Shown piece after piece: positions 45,710 through 57,800 of a stretch of 64,000 nucleotides of DNA. The DNA lies in NCBI GenBank assembly GCA_001600415.1, contig BCJX01000009.1, forward strand, positions 1,270,214 to 1,334,213. The letters are read 5' to 3'. A program made the translations under genes and the position numbers. This DNA is from Pascua guehoae. Taxonomy: Eukaryota > Basidiomycota > Tremellomycetes > Trichosporonales > Trichosporonaceae. Position 1 is the first letter of the stretch, and each line of letters opens with the position of its first letter. Under the pieces are notes generated by a model. That model had not been told where the DNA came from and did no database searches. It saw only the letters and a list, made by a program, of their open reading frames with translations.

Positions 45710-48374
45710 ATGGGCGGTGACCACAAGTGCCCAGTGAGTCCCATCTGGTGCCCAACTCTGCCGGCATCGACTATTGTTGCTCTAGAGCTACCCGTCCCTG
45801 ACACCGCCAACAGCTATGCTCCGCTACCTTCACCCGCCCTCAACATGTCGGTCGCCACCTCCGTGCGCACACGGGCGACCGTCCGTACGAGTGTAAGGAA
45901 TGTCCTCTGCGCTTTGCACGAAGCGACCTGTTGTCCCGGCACGTGAACAAGGCACATCCAAAGCCCACTGGTGCAAACGACAGCAACAAGGGCGACAAGA
46001 AGAACCGGCGCAAGTCGGTCACCTCCCAGTCTAGCCAACCGCCCATCGCGCCACCACCACCTCCACCTGCACCAGACGTGCTAAACGGTGCACCCACTCC
46101 AGCGCCCAACATTCCTCCCACCCAGAGCGTCCCCGAACATACTCCATTCCAAGCGCAGCGCATGTACCCCAACCACCCGCTGCTGCAGGCGAACAATGCG
46201 TGGTCGTATCAATTCAGCCTGGGTGCCGCCACCGTGCCGCCTGCTGGTGGTCTTGCATCGTCGTCGTTTGGAAGCAACCCCATGCTCAACAGCTTTGGTA
46301 CCACCCAGGCGTTTGGTCAATACGCTGCACCGCCCATGCGTATGACCGGCTCTGATCAGGGCACGGCGCCAGTGTACGGCACCGTTGCAACAGCCAACCC
46401 CTTATCGACGATGGGCTTCAGTTTCAAGAAGCGTGCTTGCGACCAGTGCAACCATTCCAAAGTGCGCTGCGACTGCGCCGATCCTTGTGGTGAGTTGATT
46501 GCCCTCTTTATCTCCCTTCTGTGCTTCCGTCCGTCATGGCTAATACGGCAGCACGGTGCGCCCACCGGTCGATCCAATGCACATACACCAAGACGCACCG
46601 TACACGCAACGCAGCGTACCCCCTACCGACGCTGCAGAACGGACAGCAGGTGCCCCAGCCCTCAACCATGTTTGGGCAGAACACCACTGCAAACCTCAAC
46701 CTGCCGCGTACCGGCTCCCCGGCGATCTATTCCAACGACCAGCAAGCTCTCAATGTCCCCCAGATATATCAGCGAAGCCGAGGTCTCGGTTCTGAATCCA
46801 GCCTTGGCTCTGAACTTGGTTTCGCTGGTCCTCAGGCACCCATCTCTGACCTTCAATGGCAGTCTAATAGGGCATCGCAGCACTCACAGAGCCTGCCAAC
46901 CGTGAGTCTGTCTTATCCTACTAGCTCTTGTGTATCCGCTAACAACCAGCAGCAAGTTAACACCACCTTTGCTCAGCAATCGCCAACATCGATGGGGATG
47001 GCGTTGACACCGACGCTGACCCACGCAACGAGCCCAACTGCCTCGGACGGCGCTGATCGCCGTGGCAGCCAGAACAGCATTGTGCTGGGTAACAGCTGGC
47101 CGCAGCGGGTCCACACTGGCAGCCCCGAGTCGAGCATGTCCTTTGGCAGCAGCCTGGCGAGCAGCATGCACCAGAGCCTCGATCACAACTCGCTGGGTTC
47201 GTCACTCTCGTCGGAGAGTCTGTCGTTTGTTTGGCCCCCCACGGTTCTGGGAGCGTCTGTCACGACTGAGCCGTCTGCGCTCGAGTCGGAAGATGGCGAC
47301 ACGCCGCCTGCCGTTACCAAGGGCGGTATTTCGAATCAACGCCGTCGCTCGAGCGCGGGTGTGTGGGCCAACGCGCTCAGCCAGATGAGGATTGACGACC
47401 CGGCAGCGGTGGCGCAGGCGCCGCAGCAGAACGCTGTCAATGAGCAGATTCAATTCCAGCTCATGCAAAACGCCAACTTTATGCCCGGTGACGTTGATCG
47501 CCGTCCTCCCAGCGCCGACCTCAACCTTTGGAAGTTGTTCATGGATCCCATGGCACTTCAGACACCAAAGCCGCTATTCGATTTTGAGAATGCCGTGTCG
47601 GTTGAGACGCCGCGCGGCCTGAGCAAGTGCAACTCGATGCCCGACCTCACGACCCCTCCGACGGCGACCGCTGCCTATGTGTCGTTCCCGCGTCCGAATG
47701 AAGGAGTCGCCCATGAAGGCAAGGACGGAAACGACAACACGGGTGTCCACTCCGAGGACGCCGCGATGAACAATTGGAAGTACCACATCCAGCAACGCCA
47801 TGCGTCCTTCAGCATGCACCTGGACCCGAATCCGCGGACAAATGTGACCACGCAAGCGCTCACGAACGCAACCTTTGCGTCGTCGAGCCAGAATGTGCGG
47901 CCGCCGATTCACCCGCTTCTGCAGTCTTCGGCGCTCCAGCAGACACTGGCTCCTGAGCGTACACCCAGCTTTGGGTCGCCCATGTATGAGGCCAACGCCA
48001 CTCCTGTTGGATTAGTCAAGACGCCCGGCGGCGGCTTCAAAACACCTGGAGACCGCAGGACGCCGTCCAAGCTGCAGAACATGTACTCGAGTGTCGACCG
48101 CCCGGGTAACAAGCGACAGGCGAGCCAGACGCTGGTACCCATCGGCGGCCAGAAGCGTGCGACGTTTTCCCTCGACAACGAGGACGCGATCGACTCTGCG
48201 TCCGACACGTCGTCGCGCCGCGGGTCAACGAACCCGCAGAATGACGCTACACTCAATGGCGGCGCCCCGGGCATCACCGTGATGCCCGCCCCCGCGCGTC
48301 AAACCATGGCGGCGCCGCAGCCACCCCTGTTCCACTCGTGGCAGCAGGGGACAGACCCCGCACGCGTCTCGTAA
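45710..48374 (+). CDS. Transcription factor with two C2H2 fingers and a Zn2Cys6 cluster
   Basis: Exons 45710-45733, 45814-46489, 46552-46901 and 46950-48374 encode 824 residues. Two C2H2 fingers lie at the extreme N-terminus: Cys7, Cys10, His23, His27 and Cys35, Cys38, His51, His56, joined by the standard linker (HTGDRPYEC). The first intron splits finger 1 between Pro8 and Leu9. A Pro-rich, Ser-rich stretch follows. At 217-243 is a complete Zn(II)2Cys6 binuclear cluster with spacing C-x2-C-x6-C-x5-C-x2-C-x6-C, preceded by KKRA, interrupted by the phase-1 intron after Cys233. The remaining about 580 residues are low-complexity, rich in Ser, Gln, Asn and Pro, with no fungal_trans domain that I can see. 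Binding specificity is unknown. The intron at 46902-46949 is 48 nt, a multiple of 3, so retention would keep the frame; GTGAGT, a GCTAAC branch and CAG argue it is spliced. Confidence 0.88.
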
Positions 48375-50623
48375 GCGTGTCGTTCCGTAACACCCCGACA
48401 GCACCACCCCTCTCACTGAGAACACGTCTGCCGACTTGTGGATTTCGCTTCGCACGACGAATAAAACCCGAAACATACCAGACGAAACAAACGCCCAACC
48501 ATCTGATCGATCACGTTGCTCGAGGGTACGCGCTGGCGCGAATCCCGGCTCATCCTGACTAGGCGCACTGCGCATCCGCCCTCGTATAGAAAGACGTCTG
48601 CAACATTGGGGGGCGCGTTGATTGACCCCTAGTCTTGCAGACCCCGGCTACGCTTTCCTCGTCTCATGTCCACAACCACCACACCACCACCACCACGACC
48701 ACACCACCGACCATCACTCGCACTTTTGCTGCTGGCCCCCACCTGTATTAGATAGACACTGATCTCGATCTTGAATTCTTGCTGTAGCGTAGCCGAGATA
48801 GTCAGCCAGCCAGCCAGCCAGCCAGTTCTGTACCCGATCCTCTCTCGCCAATGCATGTCTTGTGATTCTCACCACCAGTGTTCATGTCGACTCGGCATTG
48901 GCACTTGGGGGTTGTGGTATTTTCCAATCGATCAATGTCATCAATAACAGACATCACCGATAATCGCCTTGGCTATCGTCACAAGGACGTCACAGGCACT
49001 GCCTTCCGCGCTTTATTTGGCCACTGTCGATGAAATGCCAAACCTTGACGCGGAAGGCTGATGTTTATCCACAACAGGATCTCGTTCAGTTGATGTCAGG
49101 CCCACTTTAACTGCCCACTGACGCACTTTCAGACGCGTGACATAAAACCAGCAGAGCATCAGCCCAACAGCCGCGGCAAGCGAAACAAGTAGCTCGCCAC
49201 CAAAACCGTCCACCAGCCGTTAACGTCATTGCGGAATGTCATCCCCGAACCGAGGTTGTCACCTACATGCTGTACCAGCTGTACCTTCATGCCTTGTCGC
49301 GCACCAAGTCGGAAACACGATCACCTGCGCGGCGTAGAGTACGATTCCGGACATGCATAGCATGGCGGTATGCAAAGGCGTGCGTCGTCTCGAGCGGCGG
49401 CTGATTGCCGAAGGCGCCGCGGGGAGTCTAAGCATCCCACTAAGCAATTCTGGGGTCGGTCCAGCAAATGTCACAGGGGCGCGAGGTATTCGCTCGGCCG
49501 CTGCTTGAGCTTGAGCGATGGGAACGCAAGATGCTCAAGGGACGTGTCTCATGCTGAGACGTTGGTCCGGGTGTGTCTCGGCCGGAATGGGCGCGTTGGG
49601 TAGCGCACGCACATTCGAGGGGAATCTGATAGCTCGCAAGCGATCACCACATGGACGAGTCTTGTGCGATATTGCCCGCGATAGTGGCTGTCTACTGTAG
49701 ATTGGTGAGAGATGGAGGCTTGGCGGCGCCCTCGGACAGTGTGCGACATGGTCCCAGTACTCGGCGTGCACATTCCCTGGTTGGGCGACACCAAGGGCGT
49801 CCCCGCGTGGAGGTATCCTCCGCCTCGAGGGTTACGCTGAACGTCGGGCGTGAGGTAGGTAGGCACATGTGCTCCATCAAGGTCATCTGGAGAGGGCACG
49901 TTTCACGTCGCTGTATCTGCAACTGACAATCGAGGCGTTGCGATTGCAACTCGCGGTCAAGGGGGTGGGAATCCTGGACAGTTAACGATGTTGCGCATGG
50001 GACGCCGCTTCGTGCCTTCCTGGAATGACTGGGCGGCCGCGGGCGGAGGAGAGATACTGTACGAGCAGCAACCGCATTTTGTATATGCGGGCGATACGAA
50101 GCAGGATAATGGCTGGCAAGTGGGCGCCCAATCGTCCTCTCCAAACGGCAGTTTGTCCATCGCCCACTTTGGCCAGCTTGATCCTAGACGCGGCATCGCA
50201 AGGACAACAGTACAGATGAGTGCGGCAACTTGACAACCAGTCAATGGCGAGAGGAGGTCGTATTTGGTAAATCCCAACACCCAGGGCGGTGTGTGCATGT
50301 ATCGAGCTGTATTGTGTTTCACGACGGCCACCATGGGACAGCGACACACTTGACGCATGCCTGCGCTTTAGCTTTGTACACCCCGTCTAGAGCGAGCACG
50401 AGCACACTTGCTCGCTTGTTCAGTCGCTCGTTGAACCCAGTGCCACAGTCGCCACCGTGGGATAATACATCCACGTGGCACCTGCTCCCGTCCTCGCGTG
50501 GCAAAAGTCGACGGATGTTCATCCCAATCTCGGACATTGGCCAACCTCTCCCGATCTGGCCACCTTCAAAGTTGGTCGCCATTTGCTCCTCTCCCACCCC
50601 TCGACCACCCCAAAACACCAACG
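48375..50623. other. Gene-free 2.25 kb between the zinc-finger gene and the RRM-like gene
   Basis: It contains a CAGC repeat at about 48803-48825 and short ORFs. Two minus-strand fragments look membrane-protein-like: about 49013-49190 (LLVSLAAAVGLMLCWFYV followed by basic residues and a stop) and about 49340-49400 (TAMLCMSGIVLYAAQ followed by a GTGATC donor-like site). I could not join them into a gene: a TAA lies just upstream of the first with no AG between. They may be chance or a decayed gene. Confidence 0.4.
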
Positions 50624-52303
50624 ATGAACGTGACGATCCCCCGCCGGGCGGCCAAGGCGGCCAAGGCGGCCAAGAACCTGCGCGAGCTCGCGCGGCCCAT
50701 GTTGCCGCGGTTCTTTAGTGCGTTTGGGTCTGGGTCTGGGCATGTCTTGTGCCTCGAGGGCGATCAAAATATCCCTCGAGTCCCGAGTCGTCAATGGGTG
50801 TAGTTACTGACGGTACAGAGGACAGGCCGCAGAGCGAATGGCCGCGGAATATCCTCGTCGACGTGCCGCGGTCGGCGCTGCCGACCGACGTGTTGCGGTC
50901 GCTCAAGGAGGCGCGGGCGGTCAAGGACGACTTTCCGCTGAGTGCGAGTGAGTCTGGTCTTGGTGTGCGGGTGGGGTTGCGTGGGGGCGTAGGGACAGGG
51001 AAGGGGGAGNNNNNNNNNNNNNNNNNNNNNNNNNNNNNNNNNNNNNNNNNNNNNNNNNNNNNNNNNNNNNNNNNNNNNNNNNNNACCGGGGGGGTGGGGG
51101 ATGGTTGGGCTTGGCTGTTGTCGATTACAGCCGTCTACGGAGCGTAGTCAATTACAGCCGTCCACGGAGCGTAGTCAATTACGGCCGTCTACGGAGCATA
51201 TGCGGCGTGTAATTATGCCGATGCGAGCATGACGAACCACACGGCCTGCCAAGACCAAGACAAGACACTCGGAGTACCTGGGGAAACAACCAACAAGCCC
51301 ACTAACACGCCAGTCACGGCCACCCCGCTGGGCTCGCCGCACACGGCCCACCTGACGATCAACTACCACATTGCGACGCCGTCCGCCACAGACGCCGAGG
51401 CAATGTACCGCCTCCTCGCGTCGCGGCCGCTGTTTGCGGCCTCGAGCGTGAGTGGGCGGATTACGCCCGCGTCGCGCCCAATGTGGACCAACGAGGCGCC
51501 GCGCGTGGCATTCGTCGACGCGTCGGCGCAAGAGTGGGCCGCGTCGCATATCGAGCGCCTCCGGGCCCTGTCGGCCGAGTCGAGCTATGACAACACACCC
51601 GTCGATGTCGAGTGGGCCCTCCTGCCCCGCTCGGGGAGGCGGGTGCTTGTTCGTGGCCTGCCGGGCAAGATTCGCAAGGACGAGGTTAGGAATGCTGCTA
51701 AGGGGTTGGTGGTGGTGGATGAGGAGGGTGTGATGAAGATTCCGCCGTGAGTTTGCGACTTTGGGTGGGGGGTGTGGTGTGTGCGGGGTGGGTGTGGTTG
51801 GGAGGGTGGTTTGTGGGAGTTGGGAAGGGCGCGGAAGAAGGCGAGCGCAGAAGAAGTACGGCCGAGGCTGAAAGGTTCCGGAGCTCAAGAATGAGGGGCC
51901 CACAAAAGTACGAGGTCATATGTGGGACGAGGAGGACGGGAGCTGGCGGGCAAGGAGCGACGGGGGCGGGGGCGACGGCGAGGAGCACAGGCTGAGGATG
52001 AGGAGGGCGAGGAAACCAAGAAGGATAAGGGGGCAAGGAGGACCAGGGCAGTGAGGCCGAAGACGAGCTGGCTGAAGACGAGCTGGCCCAAGAGATGTGG
52101 CCACAATCAGCAACGGGATCCGACACCCACCCGCGGCACAAGCGCTAACAAACAGCGCTCCTCGCAGCCTTACGTCCCTGTGGGTCATTACTTCCGACTC
52201 GGTCAGGGATGCGCACCACCTGGCCCGCCGGCTCAACCGCAACTACTACCATGACTCCTCGCACGGCGACCGGTTCCCCATGCGTGCGTCTGTCATCTGG
52301 TAA
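50624..52303 (+). CDS. RRM-like protein, probably mitochondrial, function unknown
   Basis: Exons 50624-50717, 50819-50947, 51314-51746 and 52168-52303 encode 263 residues with matching phases. The N-terminus is basic with an Ala/Lys repeat (RRAAKAAKAAKNLRELARP) and no acidic residue for about 20 positions, which fits a mitochondrial presequence. The last about 75 residues can be laid out as an RRM-like fold: strand and RNP2-like VLVRGLP, helix RKDEVRNAAKGL, then strand SLWVITS where RNP1 should be, helix DAHHLARRLNRNYY. The aromatic RNP residues are not obvious, so RNA binding is uncertain. Intron 2 (366 nt) contains a 75-N gap and a 27-bp minisatellite. Intron 3 (421 nt) is also long for this genome. 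I do not recognise a named family. Confidence 0.65.
51010..51084. other. Assembly gap (75 N)
   Basis: G-rich sequence borders it on both sides (GGGAAGGGGGAG on the left, ACCGGGGGGGTGGGGG on the right). It lies in intron 2 of the RRM-like gene. Confidence 0.95.
51121..51201. repeat. 27-bp minisatellite, three copies
   Basis: Copies at 51121-51147, 51148-51174 and 51175-51201 share ATTACAGCCGTCTACGGAGC with a few substitutions. The array is within intron 2 of the RRM-like gene, close to the gap. Confidence 0.92.
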
Positions 52304-52505
52304 ACAGTTGGTATCTGCATCCCAGTGTCGGTGTGGACGCTCCATCCCGTGCCCACCCGGCACCCGCCCCAGTGTATATCGTTACATGCATACTGCTCTC
52401 CCCTATACAGTCAATCTAGGCTCTTTGCGTCGTCGATGCTGTGCTCCACCGCTCGCCGCCGCCTGCCTGCTGCCGCTCGCACACTTGCACACTCGTACGC
52501 GCCGC

Positions 52506-53758
52506 TTAGTCGCGCTTGAGAGGCATGCGGACGAGGAAGGTGCGCTCCTTGCCGCCTGCACCGATGGGGCCGAGCTCTTCAATCTCGAGGCCGTCCGGGA
52601 GGAGCCCGGGAGTGGTGAGGTCTTCGGTCGAGCGGCCCTGCTTCATGACGACAAACATTTCAAGCCCGTCTCCGACCTCGATGTGGCGCTCGGTCGCGCC
52701 CGTAAACGAGTCGATGACAATGGACATGACGGTGCCGAGCGGGAGGTTGCCCGGGATGGGCTTTGGCTGGTCCGGGGGGAACGTCATGTTGCGGAAGTAG
52801 ATCTGGTTGTCGAGGAAGGGCTGGATGAGCGACTGGGCCGCACCGGCGGCACGGCACGCCTCGCGCTCATAGCTGCCCACGGGGTCAAACGAATAGACTG
52901 CACCCGTGCCGTCCTCTTCAATGCCGCCCAGAATGTTGTACACATAGTACGGGAAGAAGCGGCGCGCATACAGCATGGTCTGGATCATGCGCGCAATCGA
53001 CTTGATCGACATGGGCTTGTGGTGCGCATTCTCGTACCACTCTAGCCGCTGCTTGACCCGCTTGACAAAGTTGTTGCCGTCGGCGGCGAAACCGTTGGTC
53101 GCGAGCACCACCTTGTCGGTGCTAGAAGTGTTAGCCGGGTCGAGAGGGAGAGATAGTGTGTTCCGAGTGGGAGAGATAGTGATCGCTGGGTCACAAGAGA
53201 CGGGCCACGACAAAGCTCCAGAACAACCCAAGCCGGCCATAAACGCCCGTGAACGGAGCTGCGAGGAAAGGCAGGCCACCTCATCCGCAATAGCTTGCAA
53301 TACCAAACAGCAGTTGTGCGACGGACATGAAATGAGCCCGGCCATGCCATGCCAGCCACAATCACCACCAGCATCTCATGGCACTCCCACGACATCCCCC
53401 CCATCTCCCTACTTGGGATACACTGCGCCAACTCACAGAGGCCACACCTTGCGCGCATAACGAGTCTGGATGTTGTATCCCTGCGACTGACGCGTGTCGC
53501 CGGCAATGACGGTAAAGTCGGCGCCGGCAATAGCGAGGATGGAGCCTCCGTTGTCGTCGTACGGGTTGAAGGCGCTGGGCGTTAGTTCTACTTCATCGCT
53601 TGGCAGTTGCGTGCCGCCTGAGGCTGGACAACGAGTCCTCCACATGTCGAGAGCCGGCAAGGAGCTTTGAGTCCCAACGAGCGTCGGAGATTGTGAACTC
53701 ACTGCTGCACGGGGGCAGCGACGGCCTGCTGCTGGACGGCGTGGGCGGCAAAGGCCAT
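52506..53758 (-). CDS. PRE7: 20S proteasome subunit beta6 (Pre7/PSMB1)
   Basis: Beta6 is a non-catalytic subunit of the inner rings of the 20S proteasome. Exons 53758-53703, 53574-53437 and 53121-52506 encode 269 residues. The sequence follows yeast Pre7 and human PSMB1: FNPYDDNGGSILAIAGADFTV, AGDTRQSQGYNIQTRY, LATNGFAADGNNFVKRVKQR, LYARRFFPYYVYNILGGIEED, GAVYSFDPVGSYEREACRA and SFTGATERHIEVGDGLE, ending in LKRD. The short Gln-rich N-terminal stretch corresponds to the propeptide region. There is no Thr-1 nucleophile at the GG(S/T)ILAIAG position, as expected for beta6. The donor of intron 2 is the GTGAGT at 53436; an earlier GTGTGG would remove the conserved Val-Trp. Intron 2 (315 nt) is long for this genome and holds nothing recognisable. 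Confidence 0.96.
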
Positions 53759-54810
53759 GGTGAGCAGCGAGAGGTGGTGGTAGTGGTGGTGGTGGTCGAG
53801 GAGTACGAGGATGTAGTTGTCGTTGTGGTTGTGCATCCATCCATCCGCTCGTGGTGGTCACTTCGTCATTGCTGGCTGCGTCGAGGCACTGGACGCGCGT
53901 CGGCGGGGAATACCACGTGGCGGCGTTGGGTAATTGTGGCACACGTGGCTAAAAGCAGTCAATCCGGGTGTTCATTTGGTGTTTGTGAATTGTGATGGAC
54001 TGGAACCTTGGTTTCTACTGTTCTCCCGTCCTCGCACTGCATCATTGCACAACGGCACGCAATGGAAAGGGAGTCACAACGCGTGGCGACAGACCACACA
54101 CCTCTGCCATTGTCACCTTTTGCATCACCAACCTCCTCACACTGCCTCACAGCCACCAACCTAACATGGTATGCGTTGGCGTCGTGTCTTGTGTCGTGGA
54201 TGTCGGGTCGGCCAGTTTGCGGTGCAAGCCCCGTCCGACAAAATCGGACGCACCGAGGTGGTGTCTAATGTACGCGTTCCCGGCTGTGATGTCCGTCTCT
54301 TGCAACGTCCGTCTCCGGCCATGTCGGTCGTGGCCATCACTCGATGCACTTACGCGCTACCGTTCATGCGTCGCACAGCGTACGTTGCATGACCCCAACG
54401 TGCGTGCGTGTGTTTCGCGTAAGAGCTGGACGCGTGCCAAACACGTACACAGGCAAGCTGTGATCGACAAAGCACGGGGGCGATACGACTTGTCTATTGT
54501 GGGTTTGGGATCCCCCTGATGTTCCGACCATGACGGCTGCGAGTGCCATTGTTTCATTGTTCTACATCGCCACCTACACGCCGCCACCAAGAGGGCATCT
54601 TGGAGTGAAGGAACAATGGAGTTGCGCGGCACCGCCTCTGCGTGATGGGCTCTACCGTTTGCATGCCAAGAGCCGACGGTCGCTCGTACCAGGTGCATAA
54701 GAAAAGCCTCGCCGCCCCTCCCAGAAATGACTTTGCACATCACCCTCTTCTCATTTTGCCACTGAACTTTGACAACTTTCGTCCACGACTCCAAACCACC
54801 CATTTCGGCG
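53759..54810. promoter_or_regulatory. Divergent promoter region of PRE7 and PRM1
   Basis: About 1.05 kb between divergent start codons. A GGTGGT-rich run just upstream of PRE7 (about 53775-53835) is its leader or promoter. I did not find a convincing proteasome-control element. Plus-strand ORFs in the middle lack domains. Confidence 0.45.
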
Positions 54811-57800
54811 ATGGACCAACGCCTGCCACCGCCGCCGCCACCACAGCATGGTCTCCCCGCGCCTGACGGGGAGACCGACGAGCGCCACCTTCACGACCAC
54901 ACCGCCGGCGGGGCGCCACCTGCTGGACCGCCCAACGAGGCCTACGTGCCGTACGCGCCGTACACAGGGCCACCAGCCGCGCCCCCGCGTTCTGAACTCG
55001 GCCCGTTTCTCGGCCTCGGCCCCCGCCTCCTCCTCACATTCTTCAACCCCGCCATCCTCCCGCTCTGCTTTACCATTGCGCACCTCGCCAACACGCGCGC
55101 CTCGACGGCCGAGTTGGCAAATACCCTCCGCGACAAGGTCCACCAGGCATGCGAGGGCGTCGCTTCTGGCGCTGCGGCACTCCAAGCCCTGCCGCGCTAC
55201 CTGGCCATGCAGACCAACCGCGACGTCATCCGCGCCACCCGCGCCACGGTCCTCGCGGTCGGCAAAGTGCTCATGGACTGCATCACCATTATCGAAAAGG
55301 TCGTCGGGTTCATGATTGACATGTACCGCTCCATCCTCATGTGCACCATCCAGCTCGTCGTGCAGGGCAGTCTCGAGCTGCTCATCTCTGCCGTGCAGAC
55401 TGTGAGTCGAGCCACACGAGACCAGAGCTAACTTGCAGATCTCGGACGCCGTCACGTCGTCGCTGAATTCTATACGCACCAGTATCCAGGAAGACATTGC
55501 GTCGTTTAATAGCATCAAAGACAGGGCCGTCAGCCTTGCGAATGTGAGAAACGGACGAACCCTTATTTATCCGCTAACACCACCAGGACGCCATCGGCTG
55601 GATCCACCCCGTATCCATTGGCGACATTGACATTCCGCAGCTCGCGTTTCTCGAAAACGTGACCATCCCGACGGGGTTTGAGGACTCGCTGATTCGACTC
55701 AACGCATCGCTCCCGACACTCGAAGAGGTCCGCGACAAGCTCGAGGCCATCCTGAATGTCCCGTTTGAGGAGCTGAAAAAGGAAATCAACACGACCCGCC
55801 TCGAGATTGCGGCGCAGCTCAACGACTCGATGCTTCCGGTCCCATCGCTCCAGGCGCTGGGGAGCAACAATACACAGCAGCTCAACGACCAGCTGTGCGG
55901 CGACCTCGACATGAGCTTGATCGACGACACGGCCAAGTCGCTCCACTCGCTCGGCACGATTGCCATTGGCGTCATGTGCGCGCTCGTCGTGGTCGGATGG
56001 GCCGTGCTGGCCTTCTGGCAGTGGCGTCGCTGGTGCGCGCTCAAGGATAGCGTCGAGGTCGTCCATGCCGAGTGGACAGTGTATCCTCCCAATGCGTGGA
56101 CGGTGGTCGCTGTTGTGGAGCATCCGGTTATTGAGCGGTATGGCCGGCCGGTCATGGACAAGCTCCGCCTCGGTCCGCGTGGCCGTACAAACTTTCGCTG
56201 GTTTGGTGAGTACAACTAGTGCAAGCTGCAGCCCAGTGCGCGCCAGTATATCGACCCAAGCTGACCCCAGTCTCGTACCTCGCGCACCCGACGTGCCTCA
56301 CGCTCTTCCTCATGAGTATCGTCGGCCTCATCTTTCTCCAAGTGCAGCTCGCGGCCCTCGACGGGCTCAAGAGCCACGTCGCCAAGACGGCCAACGAGAG
56401 CATGAGCGCGACGACGAGCGACCTCGTCGGCCGCATCAATGCCCTCTCGGCCAACGTGTCTGCAGAGTACGCCGCCGACGTGAACCGCGCGCTCGCAAAG
56501 ATCGAGGAGCAGATCAACGGCAAAATGCTGGGCGGGTGGATCAACACGACCGCCATCACGCTCAACGAGACGATTGTCGAGTTTTACGCCGACATTGAGG
56601 ATGGTGAGTGTGGGCCGGGTGTCCATGGGAGCAATGAGTACTGCCAGACGGCTCATTGCACACTTGGTTGTTTACACCCCACCTCTGCGCCTACGCTTAT
56701 ACTCACTGCAGTCCTCAACAAGACGTTTTCCGGCACACCCCTCTTCAACCCCATCAACAACTTTGCCTACTGCCTCCTGGGCTCCAAGGTGGACGCGATC
56801 GAGGCCGGCCTCAAGTGGGTCCAGGAGCATGCGCACGTGACCCTCCCGGTGATCCCGGACGACATTCTCGAAATGGGCAACGACACGGCGGGCGAGCTCG
56901 CGTCGCCCGTCGCGGCCAACATTGCCGGCACGGGCAAGGACGACGGCGCGGTCGGCCAGCTGATCGCCCACTTTGAAAAGGCGCTCATGGCCGAGCGCTT
57001 GGTGTATGCCGTCCTCCTGGGGCTGTACTTGCTCCTCGTGCTCGTGGGCCTCGGCGTCGTGCTGTGGTACAGCGGCGGGCGCGAGCGCGCTCGTAATCAT
57101 TTCGGCCGCCGCGGGGGCGATCTTGGTGGAGGTACTTCGGGGCTTCGGGGCGGGAGTGGACTTTTGCGTTCGTTCCGCAACATTGGCGGCCACCGCCTCG
57201 CCGCGCCGACCACCGCACGCACCACGCACCTCCCAGACGTCGAGCGCAAGGGATACTACGACGAGCCGCGCAGCGCCAACATCGAGGGCACGTTCTCCTT
57301 CCTCCACCTCCCTGGGCCGCGTTCATCCGGCGCAGCTGGCCCAACACCACCAGCGCAGGAGCCGTCGAGTTTGGGCCGCCTCGCCGCGCCCGTGGTCCGC
57401 TTCATCTCGCACCCTGCCACACCCGAAGCCGACGGGACCAGGGCCGGCAACGGCGCCTGGGTCCGCCTCCCGGACGAGCGCAACGTCCACAGCTTCCACG
57501 AGAAGGCTCCCGCGCCCGCACCCGTACCCGCGCCCGGGCCGGCGCTGTCCAACGGCCCCTTCGACGACCCGCCCAGCATGCTCGACCGCGGCCTGCCCCT
57601 CCGCGCCGGAGACGCCGGTTTCTGGGTCCAGCAGCACGACGCGCTCTCGCGCCAACCCTCCCGCCCGGCCCAGGACGCGCACGCGCACGCGCACGACGCG
57701 CTCTCGCGCGAGGGTTCGCGCTCCGACGGCGAGACCCAGGGCCGGCTGCTGACACCCTACTGCGCGCGCCCGGGGTCGGGCTCAACCTCCGCAACCTACT

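Noticed and set aside
53992..54519. A 175-codon plus-strand ORF between PRE7 and PRM1
   Set aside because: Cys/Ser/Arg-rich sequence without domain or hydrophobic pattern, competing with other frames in a promoter region.
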